Part shown: positions 18,742 to 25,996 of the stretch, in pieces
Layout of the letters: each line of letters opens with the position of its first letter
How positions within the stretch are numbered: the first letter of the stretch is position 1
From: Flavobacterium cucumis
Lineage (GTDB): Bacteria; Bacteroidota; Bacteroidia; Flavobacteriales; Flavobacteriaceae
Reading direction: 5' to 3'
Assembly: GCF_900148835.1 (NCBI RefSeq)
Contig: NZ_FRYK01000005.1
Location: 1 to 64,000 of the forward strand
DNA: 64,000 nucleotides
Notes under the pieces: generated by a model
Database searches by the model: none
Seen by the model: only the letters and a program-made list of their open reading frames with translations
What the model was told of the DNA's origin: nothing
Translations under genes and position numbers: made by a program

Positions 18742-18749
18742 CAAAAATA
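18742..18749 (-). promoter_or_regulatory. candidate -7 element for the lpxD operon
   Basis: On the minus strand TATTTTTG matches TAnnTTTG, about 50 bp upstream of the lpxD start and downstream of the HD-domain gene. No convincing TTG -33 box is seen, so this is only a candidate. Confidence 0.35.
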
Positions 18750-18768
18750 TAAAATTTAATTAAAAATG

Positions 18769-20004
18769 TTAACGTTCTACCAATACTTTTGGAAAACAAA
18801 TAAAATATTTGGTCACAGGTTTCGATAACGCTTTCAAATGCAATTGGTCAGATGCTTCCACTACATCTTCAATTGTTTTGTCCTTTTTCAAGATACGAAT
18901 CGGTTCACTAGACTTACTGTAAGCCTGGTTTTTCAACTTTCCTTTGAAAACAAAATATTCCGCTTCTTTCTCAGTAATACCAGTAATAGAAATGTACTTG
19001 TTTTTTAAATCTAAAAGCTTCTCTTTTAATGGTTTATCATCACTCATTTGAATCTTTAGTAAATCACGATTCAAAATCATTTTACAAAGCGATTGCAATA
19101 CAAAATCATCGTGAAATTGCCATGCTTTAATTGCCCCTAAAACATCATAATCATCCAAATAGGAAAACGTATCGAGAACACTTTTATCGAAATCAGTTAG
19201 CGAAATTTTATGTTGTAAAAAAAACTGCAATGGCTCACTACAGGGCAACACGATTCCTTTATGCGTTAATTCTTTGGCACGTTTTAAAATTTTAGTCAAA
19301 ATTAATTCTGCTACAACACTTGTTTTGTGTAAATAAGCCTGCCAATACATCAATCTTCGAGCTACCAAAAACTTTTCAACCGAATAGATCCCTTTTTCTT
19401 CAATTACCAAATAATCATCCTGAACATGCATCATTTGTATTAAACGCTCACTATTGATGTTTCCTTCGGCCACTCCGCTGTAAAAACTATCGCGTTTTAA
19501 ATAATCCATTCGATCCATATCCAACTGACTGGAAATCAATTGCAACATGAATTTCCTGTGGTATTCTCCTTTGAAAACCTGAATTGCTAAGGCTAATTTT
19601 CCATCAAATTCTTTGTTTAATTGTTCCATGAACAACAACGACAATTCTTCATGGTGTACTTCTTCCACTATACTATGCTCCATTGCGTGACTGTAGGGAC
19701 CGTGACCTATATCGTGCAATAAAATCGCAATATACAGCGCATTTTCTTCGTCTTCCGAAATGGAAACTCCTTTAAATTTTAAGGTTTGAACTGCCTTCTG
19801 CATGATGTGCATGCAACCCAAAGCATGATGAAAACGTGTATGATGTGCTCCTGGATAAACCAAATAGGACATTCCCATCTGAGAAATTCTACGCAAACGT
19901 TGAAAATAAGGGTGCTGAATTAAATCGTAAATTAAACTATTCGGAATGGTGATAAAACCATAAATAGGATCATTAAATATTTTGAGTTTGTTGGTTTGGC
20001 TCAC
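18769..20004 (-). CDS. HD-domain phosphohydrolase
   Basis: 411 residues. The HD superfamily metal site is visible as H...HD...D: FHHALGCMH, then LLHDIGHGPYSHAMEH, then an Asp in SSQLDMDRMDYLKRD. The protein resembles the dGTPase-like/SAMHD1-like group with N-terminal IYGFITIP and PYFQRLRRISQMG. It probably hydrolyses a nucleoside triphosphate or related phosphate ester; the substrate is unknown. It is transcribed divergently from porX and is separate from lpxD. Confidence 0.9.
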   Translation of the reverse strand: MSQTNKLKIFNDPIYGFITIPNSLIYDLIQHPYFQRLRRISQMGMSYLVYPGAHHTRFHHALGCMHIMQKAVQTLKFKGVSISEDEENALYIAILLHDIGHGPYSHAMEHSIVEEVHHEELSLLFMEQLNKEFDGKLALAIQVFKGEYHRKFMLQLISSQLDMDRMDYLKRDSFYSGVAEGNINSERLIQMMHVQDDYLVIEEKGIYSVEKFLVARRLMYWQAYLHKTSVVAELILTKILKRAKELTHKGIVLPCSEPLQFFLQHKISLTDFDKSVLDTFSYLDDYDVLGAIKAWQFHDDFVLQSLCKMILNRDLLKIQMSDDKPLKEKLLDLKNKYISITGITEKEAEYFVFKGKLKNQAYSKSSEPIRILKKDKTIEDVVEASDQLHLKALSKPVTKYFICFPKVLVER

Positions 20005-20136
20005 AATTTGATAATTTTGATAACAAATGTAGCGATTTTTTACAAAATGTTATCGTTAAAAACTATTGTAAAATTTATACAATATTTAATACAAAACACG
20101 TTTAATATACACTAACTTGCACACAAAATAAGATAT

Positions 20137-21690
20137 ATGAGTCAAATAAAAATACTTTGGGTAGATGATGAAATTGATTTATTGAAACCACACATCCTTT
20201 TTTTAGAAAAGAAAAATTACCACGTAACCACCTGTAATAACGGACAAGATGCTATTGATTTGTTTGAAGAAAACAATTTCGACATTGTTTTTTTAGATGA
20301 GAATATGCCCGGTTTAAGTGGTTTGGAAACCCTGTCAGAATTAAAAGAAAAAAAATCTTCCGTTCCAGTGATCATGATTACCAAAAGTGAGGAAGAATAT
20401 ATCATGGAAGAGGCTATCGGTTCTAAAATTGCCGATTATTTGATAAAACCAGTTAATCCCAACCAAATTTTATTGAGTTTAAAGAAGAATCTAGACCATT
20501 CTCGCTTGATTTCGGAAAAAACAACTTTAGACTACCAAAAGGAATTCCGAAAAATTGCAATGGATATGGCCATGGTGAATTCCTATGAAGATTGGGTGGA
20601 ATTATACAAAAAACTATTGTTTTGGGAATTGGAACTGGAAAATATCGAAGACCAAAGCATGGTGGAAATTTTAGAAAGTCAAAAAACAGAAGCAAACGTA
20701 CAATTTGGAAAATTCATCGAGCGCAATTATGAGGATTGGATTCAAGATCCTGCCGATGCTCCGGTTTTATCACATCAAATTTTTGGTCAATATGTGGCTC
20801 CTGAAATTCGTAAAAAAGATAAACCTATTTTATTCGTTGTTATTGATAACTTGCGATACGACCAATGGAAAGCTTTTGAAAGCATTGTGAACAACCACTA
20901 CAAATTAGAAAAAGAAGTCAGCTACTACTCTATTCTTCCTACTGCAACCCAATACGCTAGGAATGCTATTTTCTCAGGATTATTACCTTTAGACATGGAG
21001 AAAAAGTATCCTCAATATTGGAAAAATGATGTTGAAGAGGGAGGTAAAAACTTGTTTGAAGGGGAATTTTTAACCGAACAATTAAAACGTTTGGGGTTAA
21101 ATATCAAACAAGAATATTACAAAATAACGAATTTTAAAGACGGTAAAAAACTGGCTGAAAATTTCAAAGGACTAAAAAACAACGATTTAACTACGATTGT
21201 TTACAATTTTGTTGACATGCTTTCACACGCTAAAACCGAAATGGAAGTCGTGAAAGAATTAGCTGCCGACGATAAAGCGTATCGTTCTTTAACCATGAGT
21301 TGGTTTAAAAACTCTCCTTTATTAGACATCATCCAACAAGCACAAAAACAAGGTTTTAGATTAATTTTAACCACAGATCACGGAACTATTAATTGTAAAA
21401 ATCCATCCAAAGTTATTGGAGATAAAAACACGAGTTTAAACCTACGTTATAAGACAGGAAGAAGCTTAACGTATGAAGACAAAGATGTTTTTGCAATAAA
21501 AGACCCAAAAAAAATTGGATTACCCGCACAAAACATGAGCAGCTGTTTTATTTTTGCTAAAAACGATTTATTTTTGGCTTATGTGAACAACTTCAATCAT
21601 TACGTAAGTTATTACCGAAATACCTACCAACACGGAGGTATTTCCTTAGAAGAAATGATTATTCCGTTTTTAGTTTTAGAGCCGAGGTAA
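20137..21690 (+). CDS. porX: PorX, response regulator with PglZ domain (type IX secretion regulator)
   Basis: 517 residues. The receiver domain (1-120) has VDDE at 9-12, phosphoacceptor D54 in VFLDENMP, and the Lys in YLIKPVNP. A helical linker leads to a PglZ/alkaline-phosphatase-superfamily domain from about 200. Its metal residues appear in FVVIDNLRYDQW, NFVDMLSHA, TTDHGT and the C-terminal YQHGGISLEEMIIP. PorX with the kinase PorY controls type IX secretion and gliding genes, and its PglZ domain is a phosphodiesterase acting on oligonucleotides in known cases. porY is not in the window. Confidence 0.96.
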   Translation: MSQIKILWVDDEIDLLKPHILFLEKKNYHVTTCNNGQDAIDLFEENNFDIVFLDENMPGLSGLETLSELKEKKSSVPVIMITKSEEEYIMEEAIGSKIADYLIKPVNPNQILLSLKKNLDHSRLISEKTTLDYQKEFRKIAMDMAMVNSYEDWVELYKKLLFWELELENIEDQSMVEILESQKTEANVQFGKFIERNYEDWIQDPADAPVLSHQIFGQYVAPEIRKKDKPILFVVIDNLRYDQWKAFESIVNNHYKLEKEVSYYSILPTATQYARNAIFSGLLPLDMEKKYPQYWKNDVEEGGKNLFEGEFLTEQLKRLGLNIKQEYYKITNFKDGKKLAENFKGLKNNDLTTIVYNFVDMLSHAKTEMEVVKELAADDKAYRSLTMSWFKNSPLLDIIQQAQKQGFRLILTTDHGTINCKNPSKVIGDKNTSLNLRYKTGRSLTYEDKDVFAIKDPKKIGLPAQNMSSCFIFAKNDLFLAYVNNFNHYVSYYRNTYQHGGISLEEMIIPFLVLEPR

Positions 21691-21725
21691 GAGTGTTCCG
21701 TATGCAGTAAAAGTTAGCGATAAAT

Positions 21726-22139
21726 ATGACGATAATTTACAGTTTAGAAGAAATTAATGCTATAGCCAAAGAGCTTTTGGCTACACCTTTATTAAAAAAA
21801 ATCATCACGTTTCATGCGCCTATGGGGGCCGGAAAAACGACTTTAATTAAAGAATTGGTAAAAGAATTGGGAGTTAAAGATAATTCAAGTAGCCCAACAT
21901 TTTCTCTAGTAAACGAATACAGAACTTTTGAAGGTGAAATCGTTTATCATTTTGATTTGTATCGCCTAAATTCAGAGGAAGAAGGATATGATATGGGATT
22001 AGACGAATATTTCTATTCGGATAATTGGTGCTTTATCGAATGGCCAGAAAAAACGCCAAATTTAATTCCGTTGGACCATGCTAGTATTACCATAAAAATT
22101 CTGCCAAATGGTAAACGTGAATTAACTCTTAAAAATTAA
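21726..22139 (+). CDS. tsaE: tRNA threonylcarbamoyladenosine biosynthesis ATPase TsaE
   Basis: 137 residues. The P-loop is in APMGAGKTTLIK, followed by the TsaE signature SSPTFSLVNEY, then YHFDLYRL and FIEWPEK. TsaE works with TsaB and TsaD to make the t6A37 modification of ANN-decoding tRNAs. It starts 35 bp after porX and is probably in the same transcript, followed by alanine dehydrogenase. Confidence 0.96.
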   Translation: MTIIYSLEEINAIAKELLATPLLKKIITFHAPMGAGKTTLIKELVKELGVKDNSSSPTFSLVNEYRTFEGEIVYHFDLYRLNSEEEGYDMGLDEYFYSDNWCFIEWPEKTPNLIPLDHASITIKILPNGKRELTLKN

Positions 22140-22237
22140 ATGCGAAGAAAGTAACTTGAAGCACTATTCTCTTTTTTCATGAATCTATTTCCCAAGTCTA
22201 AAATTATTTCTAATTTAGAACCGCAAAAACAAAAGTA

Positions 22238-23434
22238 ATGTCGATATACAGTCCTTTTTCTGCTTCTCAATTGCTTCCACAAGAAGAAAAACTTGAAGTA
22301 GCACGTCATAAAAGCGAACTATTCATAGGAATACCAAAGGAAACTTCCTATCAAGAAAGAAGAATTTGCTTAACACCCGACGCAGTTGCTTCGTTAGTTT
22401 CACATGGTCATCGTGTGATGTTAGAAGCTGGTGCAGGAGAAACTTCAAGTTATACCGACAAAGAATACAGTGATGCAGGTGCCGAAATCACACAAGACAC
22501 CAAAAAGGTATTAGGCTGTCCTATGATTTTGAAAGTGGAACCGCCTACTCTTGCCGAAATCGAAATGATGCACCCACAAACCATTGTGATTTCAGCAATT
22601 CAATTGAAAACCCAAAGAAAGGAATATTTTGAAGCTCTTGGTAATAAAAGAATTACGGCACTAGCATTCGAATTCATCAAAGATGAAGATGGGTCTTATC
22701 CCGCTGTAAAATCGTTATCAGAAATTGCAGGAACGGCTTCAATATTAATTGCATCTGAATTGATGATCGGTGAAAATATTGGAAAAGGATTATTATTTGG
22801 GAATATAACAGGAGTACCCCCTACAAAAGTGGTCATCATAGGAGCGGGTACAGTAGCAGAATATGCCGCTAGAACCGCTTTAGGTTTAGGTGCTCATGTC
22901 AAAGTTTTTGATAATTCGATTACCAAACTCCGCCGCCTGCAAAATACACTCAACCAAAGAATTTTTACCTCTACCATTCAAGAGAAATCACTTCTGAAAG
23001 CATTGAGACGTTGCGACGTGGCAATTGGTGCTATGAAAGGAAAAAACAGAGCACCTGTTGTAGTGACTGAAACAATGGTAGAACACATGAAAAGAGGCGC
23101 AATCATTGTAGATGTGAGTATTGATACAGGAGGGTGTTTCGAGACTTCGGAAGTTACGACTCACGAGAAACCTACTTTCATCAAAAACGGAGTCATTCAT
23201 TACTGTGTACCCAATATCCCTTCCCGATATTCTAAAACGGCTTCGATGTCGATTAGCAACATCATTTCCCCTTTTTTATTGCAAATCGCAGAGGATGGTG
23301 GTATTGAAAGCGCTATTCGTTGCAATAGAGGTTTAAAAAACGGAATTTATAGCTATCATGGTTTATTAACCAACAAGGCTATAGCCGATTGGTTTAATTT
23401 AGAGTATCGTGATATAAACTTGATAGTTTTTTAA
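22238..23434 (+). CDS. ald: alanine dehydrogenase
   Basis: 398 residues. The N-terminal AlaDh/PNT domain begins with IGIPKETSYQERRICLTP and includes GHRVMLEAGAG. The NAD-binding Rossmann domain has VVIIGAGTVAEYAARTALGLGA. An extended N-terminus of about 25 residues is seen in the Bacteroidetes form. The enzyme interconverts L-alanine and pyruvate plus ammonia with NAD. The NAD(P) transhydrogenase alpha subunit has the same fold, but no beta subunit gene is adjacent. Confidence 0.9.
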   Translation: MSIYSPFSASQLLPQEEKLEVARHKSELFIGIPKETSYQERRICLTPDAVASLVSHGHRVMLEAGAGETSSYTDKEYSDAGAEITQDTKKVLGCPMILKVEPPTLAEIEMMHPQTIVISAIQLKTQRKEYFEALGNKRITALAFEFIKDEDGSYPAVKSLSEIAGTASILIASELMIGENIGKGLLFGNITGVPPTKVVIIGAGTVAEYAARTALGLGAHVKVFDNSITKLRRLQNTLNQRIFTSTIQEKSLLKALRRCDVAIGAMKGKNRAPVVVTETMVEHMKRGAIIVDVSIDTGGCFETSEVTTHEKPTFIKNGVIHYCVPNIPSRYSKTASMSISNIISPFLLQIAEDGGIESAIRCNRGLKNGIYSYHGLLTNKAIADWFNLEYRDINLIVF

Positions 23435-23556
23435 TATTTCCCAAAATATATTTCAATTTCAAATAGGCGTTAATTAGTGAAATTGGTGTTGATATTACAT
23501 CAATTTAATTTACCTATTTATATAATTTAAACTAAATTTGCGGAAATTATATTTGT

Positions 23557-23943
23557 ATGAAATTTCAGTTTCGCTTAGCTTATTATTTGTTTGGCTTATT
23601 TTTAGGAGGTGTTTTTGTGATGTGGTTTTTAAAAGCCAAAGCTTCGGATAAAGGAGTTGAATTTTGTTACCTACCCAATTGTCGTGTTTTAAAAGATTTA
23701 CGCAGCAAATCCTTAGAAATTGATTCACCAGCACAAAAAGCTTTAGATGCAAAATGGGTTAATTTAGAAGATATACGCAACAGTTTACGCTATGGTGATG
23801 TAGATTTTTCCAAAAGTAATGAAGCTTATAGAAAAGGTAAAATTTATGTTATTGAAGGCAAAACTTCTAATAATGAAGAAATTACCATTACTATGGTCAA
23901 TTATACCAATAAAGTCTTGCTTGAAAAGATTGAAAAAAAGTAA
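23557..23943 (+). CDS. DUF4258 domain protein, membrane-anchored
   Basis: 128 residues. One N-terminal membrane helix (about 7-25) is followed by a small DUF4258-type domain (WVNLEDIRNSLRYGDVDFSKSN, then YVIEG and EITITMVN). A short Cys pair occurs near residue 45-50. The function of the family is unknown. Two TAnnTTTG boxes (23533-23540 and 23548-23555) lie directly upstream. Its stop is about 20 bp before the promoter of the tRNA region. Confidence 0.82.
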   Translation: MKFQFRLAYYLFGLFLGGVFVMWFLKAKASDKGVEFCYLPNCRVLKDLRSKSLEIDSPAQKALDAKWVNLEDIRNSLRYGDVDFSKSNEAYRKGKIYVIEGKTSNNEEITITMVNYTNKVLLEKIEKK

Positions 23944-23961
23944 TTTTTTATTCAAATTTAC

Positions 23962-23991
23962 TTGCAGAAACAAATAATCCTTGTATATTTG
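23962..23991 (+). promoter_or_regulatory. Bacteroidota-type promoter of the tRNA/tRNA-like cluster
   Basis: TTG at 23962-23964, a spacer of exactly 19 nt, and TATATTTG at 23984-23991 match the Bacteroidota -33/-7 consensus. Transcription should start near 23998, about 30 nt before the first tRNA-like copy. Confidence 0.75.
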
Positions 23992-24026
23992 CACTCGCAA
24001 TACAGCAATAGTAATGCACATCTTTA

Positions 24027-24100
24027 GAGCGATTAGCTCAGCTGGTTCAGAGCATTCCGATACATCGGAAGGGTCGGGGTCAGAAAAATAAAAAATATTG
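24027..24100 (+). repeat. truncated tRNA-like sequence, copy 1 of a 74-bp tandem repeat
   Basis: The 5' half is identical to the tRNA-Val at 24175 (acceptor 5' strand, D-arm GCTCAGCTGGTTCAGAGC), apart from GAGCGAT for GGGCGAT. The anticodon arm is replaced by a 6-bp stem TTCCGA/TCGGAA with loop TACA (24055-24070). The T-arm stops after GGTCGGGG, and an A-rich stretch replaces the 3' acceptor strand. It cannot fold into a mature tRNA. Confidence 0.85.
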
Positions 24101-24174
24101 GGGCGATTAGCTCAGCTGGTTCAGAGCATTCCGATACATCGGAAGGGTCGGGGTCAGAAAAATAAAAAATATTG
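24101..24174 (+). repeat. truncated tRNA-like sequence, copy 2 of the 74-bp tandem repeat
   Basis: Identical to copy 1 except that it keeps GGGCGAT at its 5' end. It runs straight into the intact tRNA-Val. The perfect 74-bp periodicity (24027, 24101, 24175) indicates a recent tandem duplication. Confidence 0.85.
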
Positions 24175-24249
24175 GGGCGATTAGCTCAGCTGGTTCAGAG
24201 CACCTCGTTTACACCGAGGGGGTCGGGGGTTCGAACCCCTCATCGCCCA
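24175..24249 (+). tRNA. tRNA-Val (anticodon TAC)
   Basis: 75 nt with a full cloverleaf. Acceptor GGGCGAT/ATCGCCC, D-arm GCTC/GAGC, anticodon stem CCTCG/CGAGG with loop TTTACAC (anticodon TAC), variable GGGTC, T-arm GGGGG/CCCTC with loop TTCGAAC, and discriminator A. No CCA is encoded. It is preceded by two truncated tRNA-like copies in the same transcript and followed by a terminator hairpin. Confidence 0.96.
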
Positions 24250-24252
24250 CAA

Positions 24253-24278
24253 AATCCTACTTATAGTAGGATTTTTTT
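24253..24278 (+). terminator. rho-independent terminator after tRNA-Val
   Basis: AATCCTAC (24253-24260) pairs with GTAGGATT (24266-24273) around TTATA and is followed by a run of T. It ends the tRNA transcript and precedes the 22-bp leader of the GIY-YIG gene. Confidence 0.85.
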
Positions 24279-24299
24279 ATACGCCAAATTATAATTTAT

Positions 24300-24548
24300 A
24301 TGCCATACACCGTTTACATCCTCCAGAGTCTTACAAAAGACAAATACTACATTGGCTATACGGCCGACTTAAAAGCACGAATCATTCGTCACAATCAAAA
24401 AAATAAAGGTTTTACAGGATCAACTAATGATTGGGTTTTAGTCTATCAAGAAGATTATGATACTCAAAGCGAAGCCATTCAAAGAGAAAAACAAATCAAA
24501 AGTTGGAAAAGTAAAATTAAGATCAAAGAATTAATTCAAAAAAAATAG
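24300..24548 (+). CDS. stand-alone GIY-YIG nuclease domain protein
   Basis: 82 residues, a single GIY-YIG domain of the UvrC N-terminal/YhbQ type. VYIL at 5-8 and YYIGYTADLKARIIRHN carry the GIY...YIG-like pair, the catalytic Arg and His. GFTGSTNDW and the Glu in SEAIQREKQIKSWKS complete the active site. There is no other domain. The gene sits directly behind tRNA-Val and its terminator. Its TAG stop coincides with the first three bases of another tRNA-like sequence. A truncated second copy with the same upstream leader lies 363 bp downstream. This arrangement suggests a small mobile or duplicating unit that uses tRNA sequence as its border. Confidence 0.92.
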   Translation: MPYTVYILQSLTKDKYYIGYTADLKARIIRHNQKNKGFTGSTNDWVLVYQEDYDTQSEAIQREKQIKSWKSKIKIKELIQKK

Positions 24549-24618
24549 CGATTAGCTCAGCTGGTTCAGAGCATCCCGATTCGTCGGGAGGGTCGGGGGT
24601 TCGAACCCCGCTCCTATT
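24546..24618 (+). repeat. remodelled tRNA-like sequence, copy 3
   Basis: The 5' half repeats the tRNA-Val sequence from GCGATTAGCTC to GAGCA. The anticodon arm is a 6-bp stem TCCCGA/TCGGGA closing a TTCG tetraloop (24574-24589), so there is no anticodon. The T-arm (GGGGG TTCGAAC CCC) is present, but the acceptor strands match only in part. It begins inside the stop codon of the GIY-YIG gene. I do not call it a functional tRNA. Confidence 0.8.
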
Positions 24619-24662
24619 TCTATTCCTTTAAAAGAATTTTTATACGCCAAATTATAATTTAT

Positions 24663-24818
24663 ATGCCATACACCGTTTACATCCTCCACAGTCTTACAAA
24701 AGACAAATATTACATTGGCTATACAGCCGACTTAAATGCACGAATCATTCGTCACAATCAAAAAAGCAAAGGTTTTACAGGATCAACTAATGATTGGGTT
24801 TTGGAACACAGATTTTAG
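24663..24818 (+). pseudogene. truncated second copy of the GIY-YIG nuclease gene
   Basis: 51 codons. Residues 1-47 differ from the intact copy at only a few positions. After STNDWVL the sequence jumps into unrelated repeat DNA and stops. The 22-bp upstream leader and the ATG context are the same as in the intact gene. The C-terminal part with the catalytic Glu is lost, so it should be inactive. Confidence 0.85.
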
Positions 24819-25278
24819 AAATTTTAGAAATTTTTAGAATTTTAATTGGGGAGGAATGGTTAAAATTTGGAACGCGGATGATGCGGATTTGCTTTGGCAA
24901 AACGCGGTTGGTGACGGATTCGCTAAAGCGAAGAGGATTGGCGCAGATTTTTTGAAACACGGATTCTAAAAATGGAAGTAATTTAAAAAATCATTGCGTT
25001 GCTTTGCGTAAATCTTTGAACCCGATAGCTATAGGGATTGCGGTTAAATTGGAACACGGATTGGGGAAATTTTGTGAGCTTTTAAAATTTTAATTTGGGA
25101 GGAATGGTTAAAATTTGGGACGCGGATGACACGGATTTAACGGATGGTCGCGGGTTTTTCTTTGGCTTGCTTTGTTCCCGATAGCTATCGGGATTACAGT
25201 TAAATAGGGTTCGCTAAAGCGAAGGCTGATAATGGCGGATTTTTTGGAACACGGATTGGAGAAATTTTGGGAATTTTA
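24819..25278. repeat. gene-free stretch of decayed ~245-bp direct repeats with palindromes
   Basis: Two imperfect copies of the same ordered set of motifs can be read. They include GGGAGGAATGGTTAAAATTT-like blocks near 24845 and 25090, GACGCGGATGA-type blocks, TTCGCTAAAGCGAA hairpins near 24928 and 25209, and CCCGATAGCTAT palindromes near 25022 and 25176. The second palindrome, CCCGATAGCTATCGGG, is perfect. ACACGGATTGG occurs near 25055 and 25250. There is no open reading frame. It looks like accumulated intergenic repeat debris between the tRNA/GIY-YIG unit and the Rhs array. Confidence 0.7.
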
Positions 25279-25378
25279 TAAAAAATAGCATTACTGAATC
25301 ATATAGCAACACCTTTTAATTTTTTGCGAACTAGTGAACTAATCCTATTTTAATTTAGGATTTTTGAATGGTTGTGGT
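25279..25378 (-). repeat. R repeat 1 (distal end of the Rhs cassette array)
   Basis: Degenerate copy of the ~120-bp R repeat: a TAGCATTACTGAATCATATAGCAAC-like core followed by TTTTGCGAACTAGT and AACTAATCCTATTTTAATTT blocks. The hairpin arm is partly lost. It lies just beyond the last immunity gene. Confidence 0.7.
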
Positions 25379-25396
25379 ATTATAAAAGTTAACAAA

Positions 25397-25804
25397 TCAA
25401 CATTTTGTAAAAACAAATTTTTTATCATTTAATATAATATTAATTTGCATATTTGAACTTTCATTAAATAAGGTATGAACTTGCTCTTCTGTATAATAGT
25501 CTATTAAAGAAAAATAAGGAGACATTGCTTTTAATTCGTAATTATTTCCTTCTATTTTAATTATTTCAAATACTTTGGTTTTAAAAAATTTCTTCTCATT
25601 AAAAACAACTTCTATAAGTCCATACTCTTCAATATATTTTTCAAATTCTTTCTCGTTACTTGTTAAAGAGAACGTTATTAAATCTGGTCCTGGTGATTCT
25701 AATTGCTTTTTAAAAGCAATTCTTGAAATACAATTATCTGTCGTTTTACAACTTAAAAATAAAAATATAGATAAAATGCTTATGAATATTTGCTTTTTTT
25801 TCAT
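25397..25804 (-). CDS. putative immunity lipoprotein of Rhs tip 5
   Basis: 135 residues. A lipoprotein signal (MKKKQIFISILSIFLFLSC) is followed by a small, Glu/Lys-rich domain. No known family is recognised. It begins 9 bp after the original stop of the tip-5 toxin frame (25814), the usual position of an Rhs immunity gene. Its envelope location suggests that the cognate effector is neutralised outside the cytoplasm (inference). Confidence 0.6.
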   Translation of the reverse strand: MKKKQIFISILSIFLFLSCKTTDNCISRIAFKKQLESPGPDLITFSLTSNEKEFEKYIEEYGLIEVVFNEKKFFKTKVFEIIKIEGNNYELKAMSPYFSLIDYYTEEQVHTLFNESSNMQINIILNDKKFVFTKC

Positions 25805-25813
25805 AACCCCTGT

Positions 25814-25996
25814 TTATTTACATTTTACTACTTGTTTAAAATATTTATGATATACATTTGGCGATAGTAAATAACCATACCAATAACTAAGATGACCTTT
25901 AAAATCTAAACTTGTTTTAGTCCAACTTGATGTTTTAATTTGATGAGTTAATGCTTTTCTCTCCCAATTTTCTCTTTCACTTTCACCTAAGTCCTT
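25814..25996 (-). pseudogene. in-frame continuation of the tip-5 effector after a premature stop
   Basis: Past the TAA at 25997-25999 the same frame stays open for 60 codons. They read GESERENWERKALTHQI, then SSWTKTSLDFKGHLSYWYGY, and end at 25814. The ERE...ALTHQ stretch resembles the C-terminal part of metallopeptidase-like toxins whose HE..H motif lies just before the stop. The interrupted frame ends 9 bp from the immunity gene, so the longer frame is probably the ancestral gene. Confidence 0.75.

Noticed and set aside
24027..24174. Two additional tRNA genes
   Set aside because: They lack the 3' half of the T-arm and the 3' acceptor strand, and have a 4-nt loop in place of an anticodon loop.
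24546..24618. A third tRNA gene with a 6-nt anticodon loop
   Set aside because: The arm is a 6-bp stem with TTCG tetraloop, there is no anticodon, and the acceptor strands match only in part.
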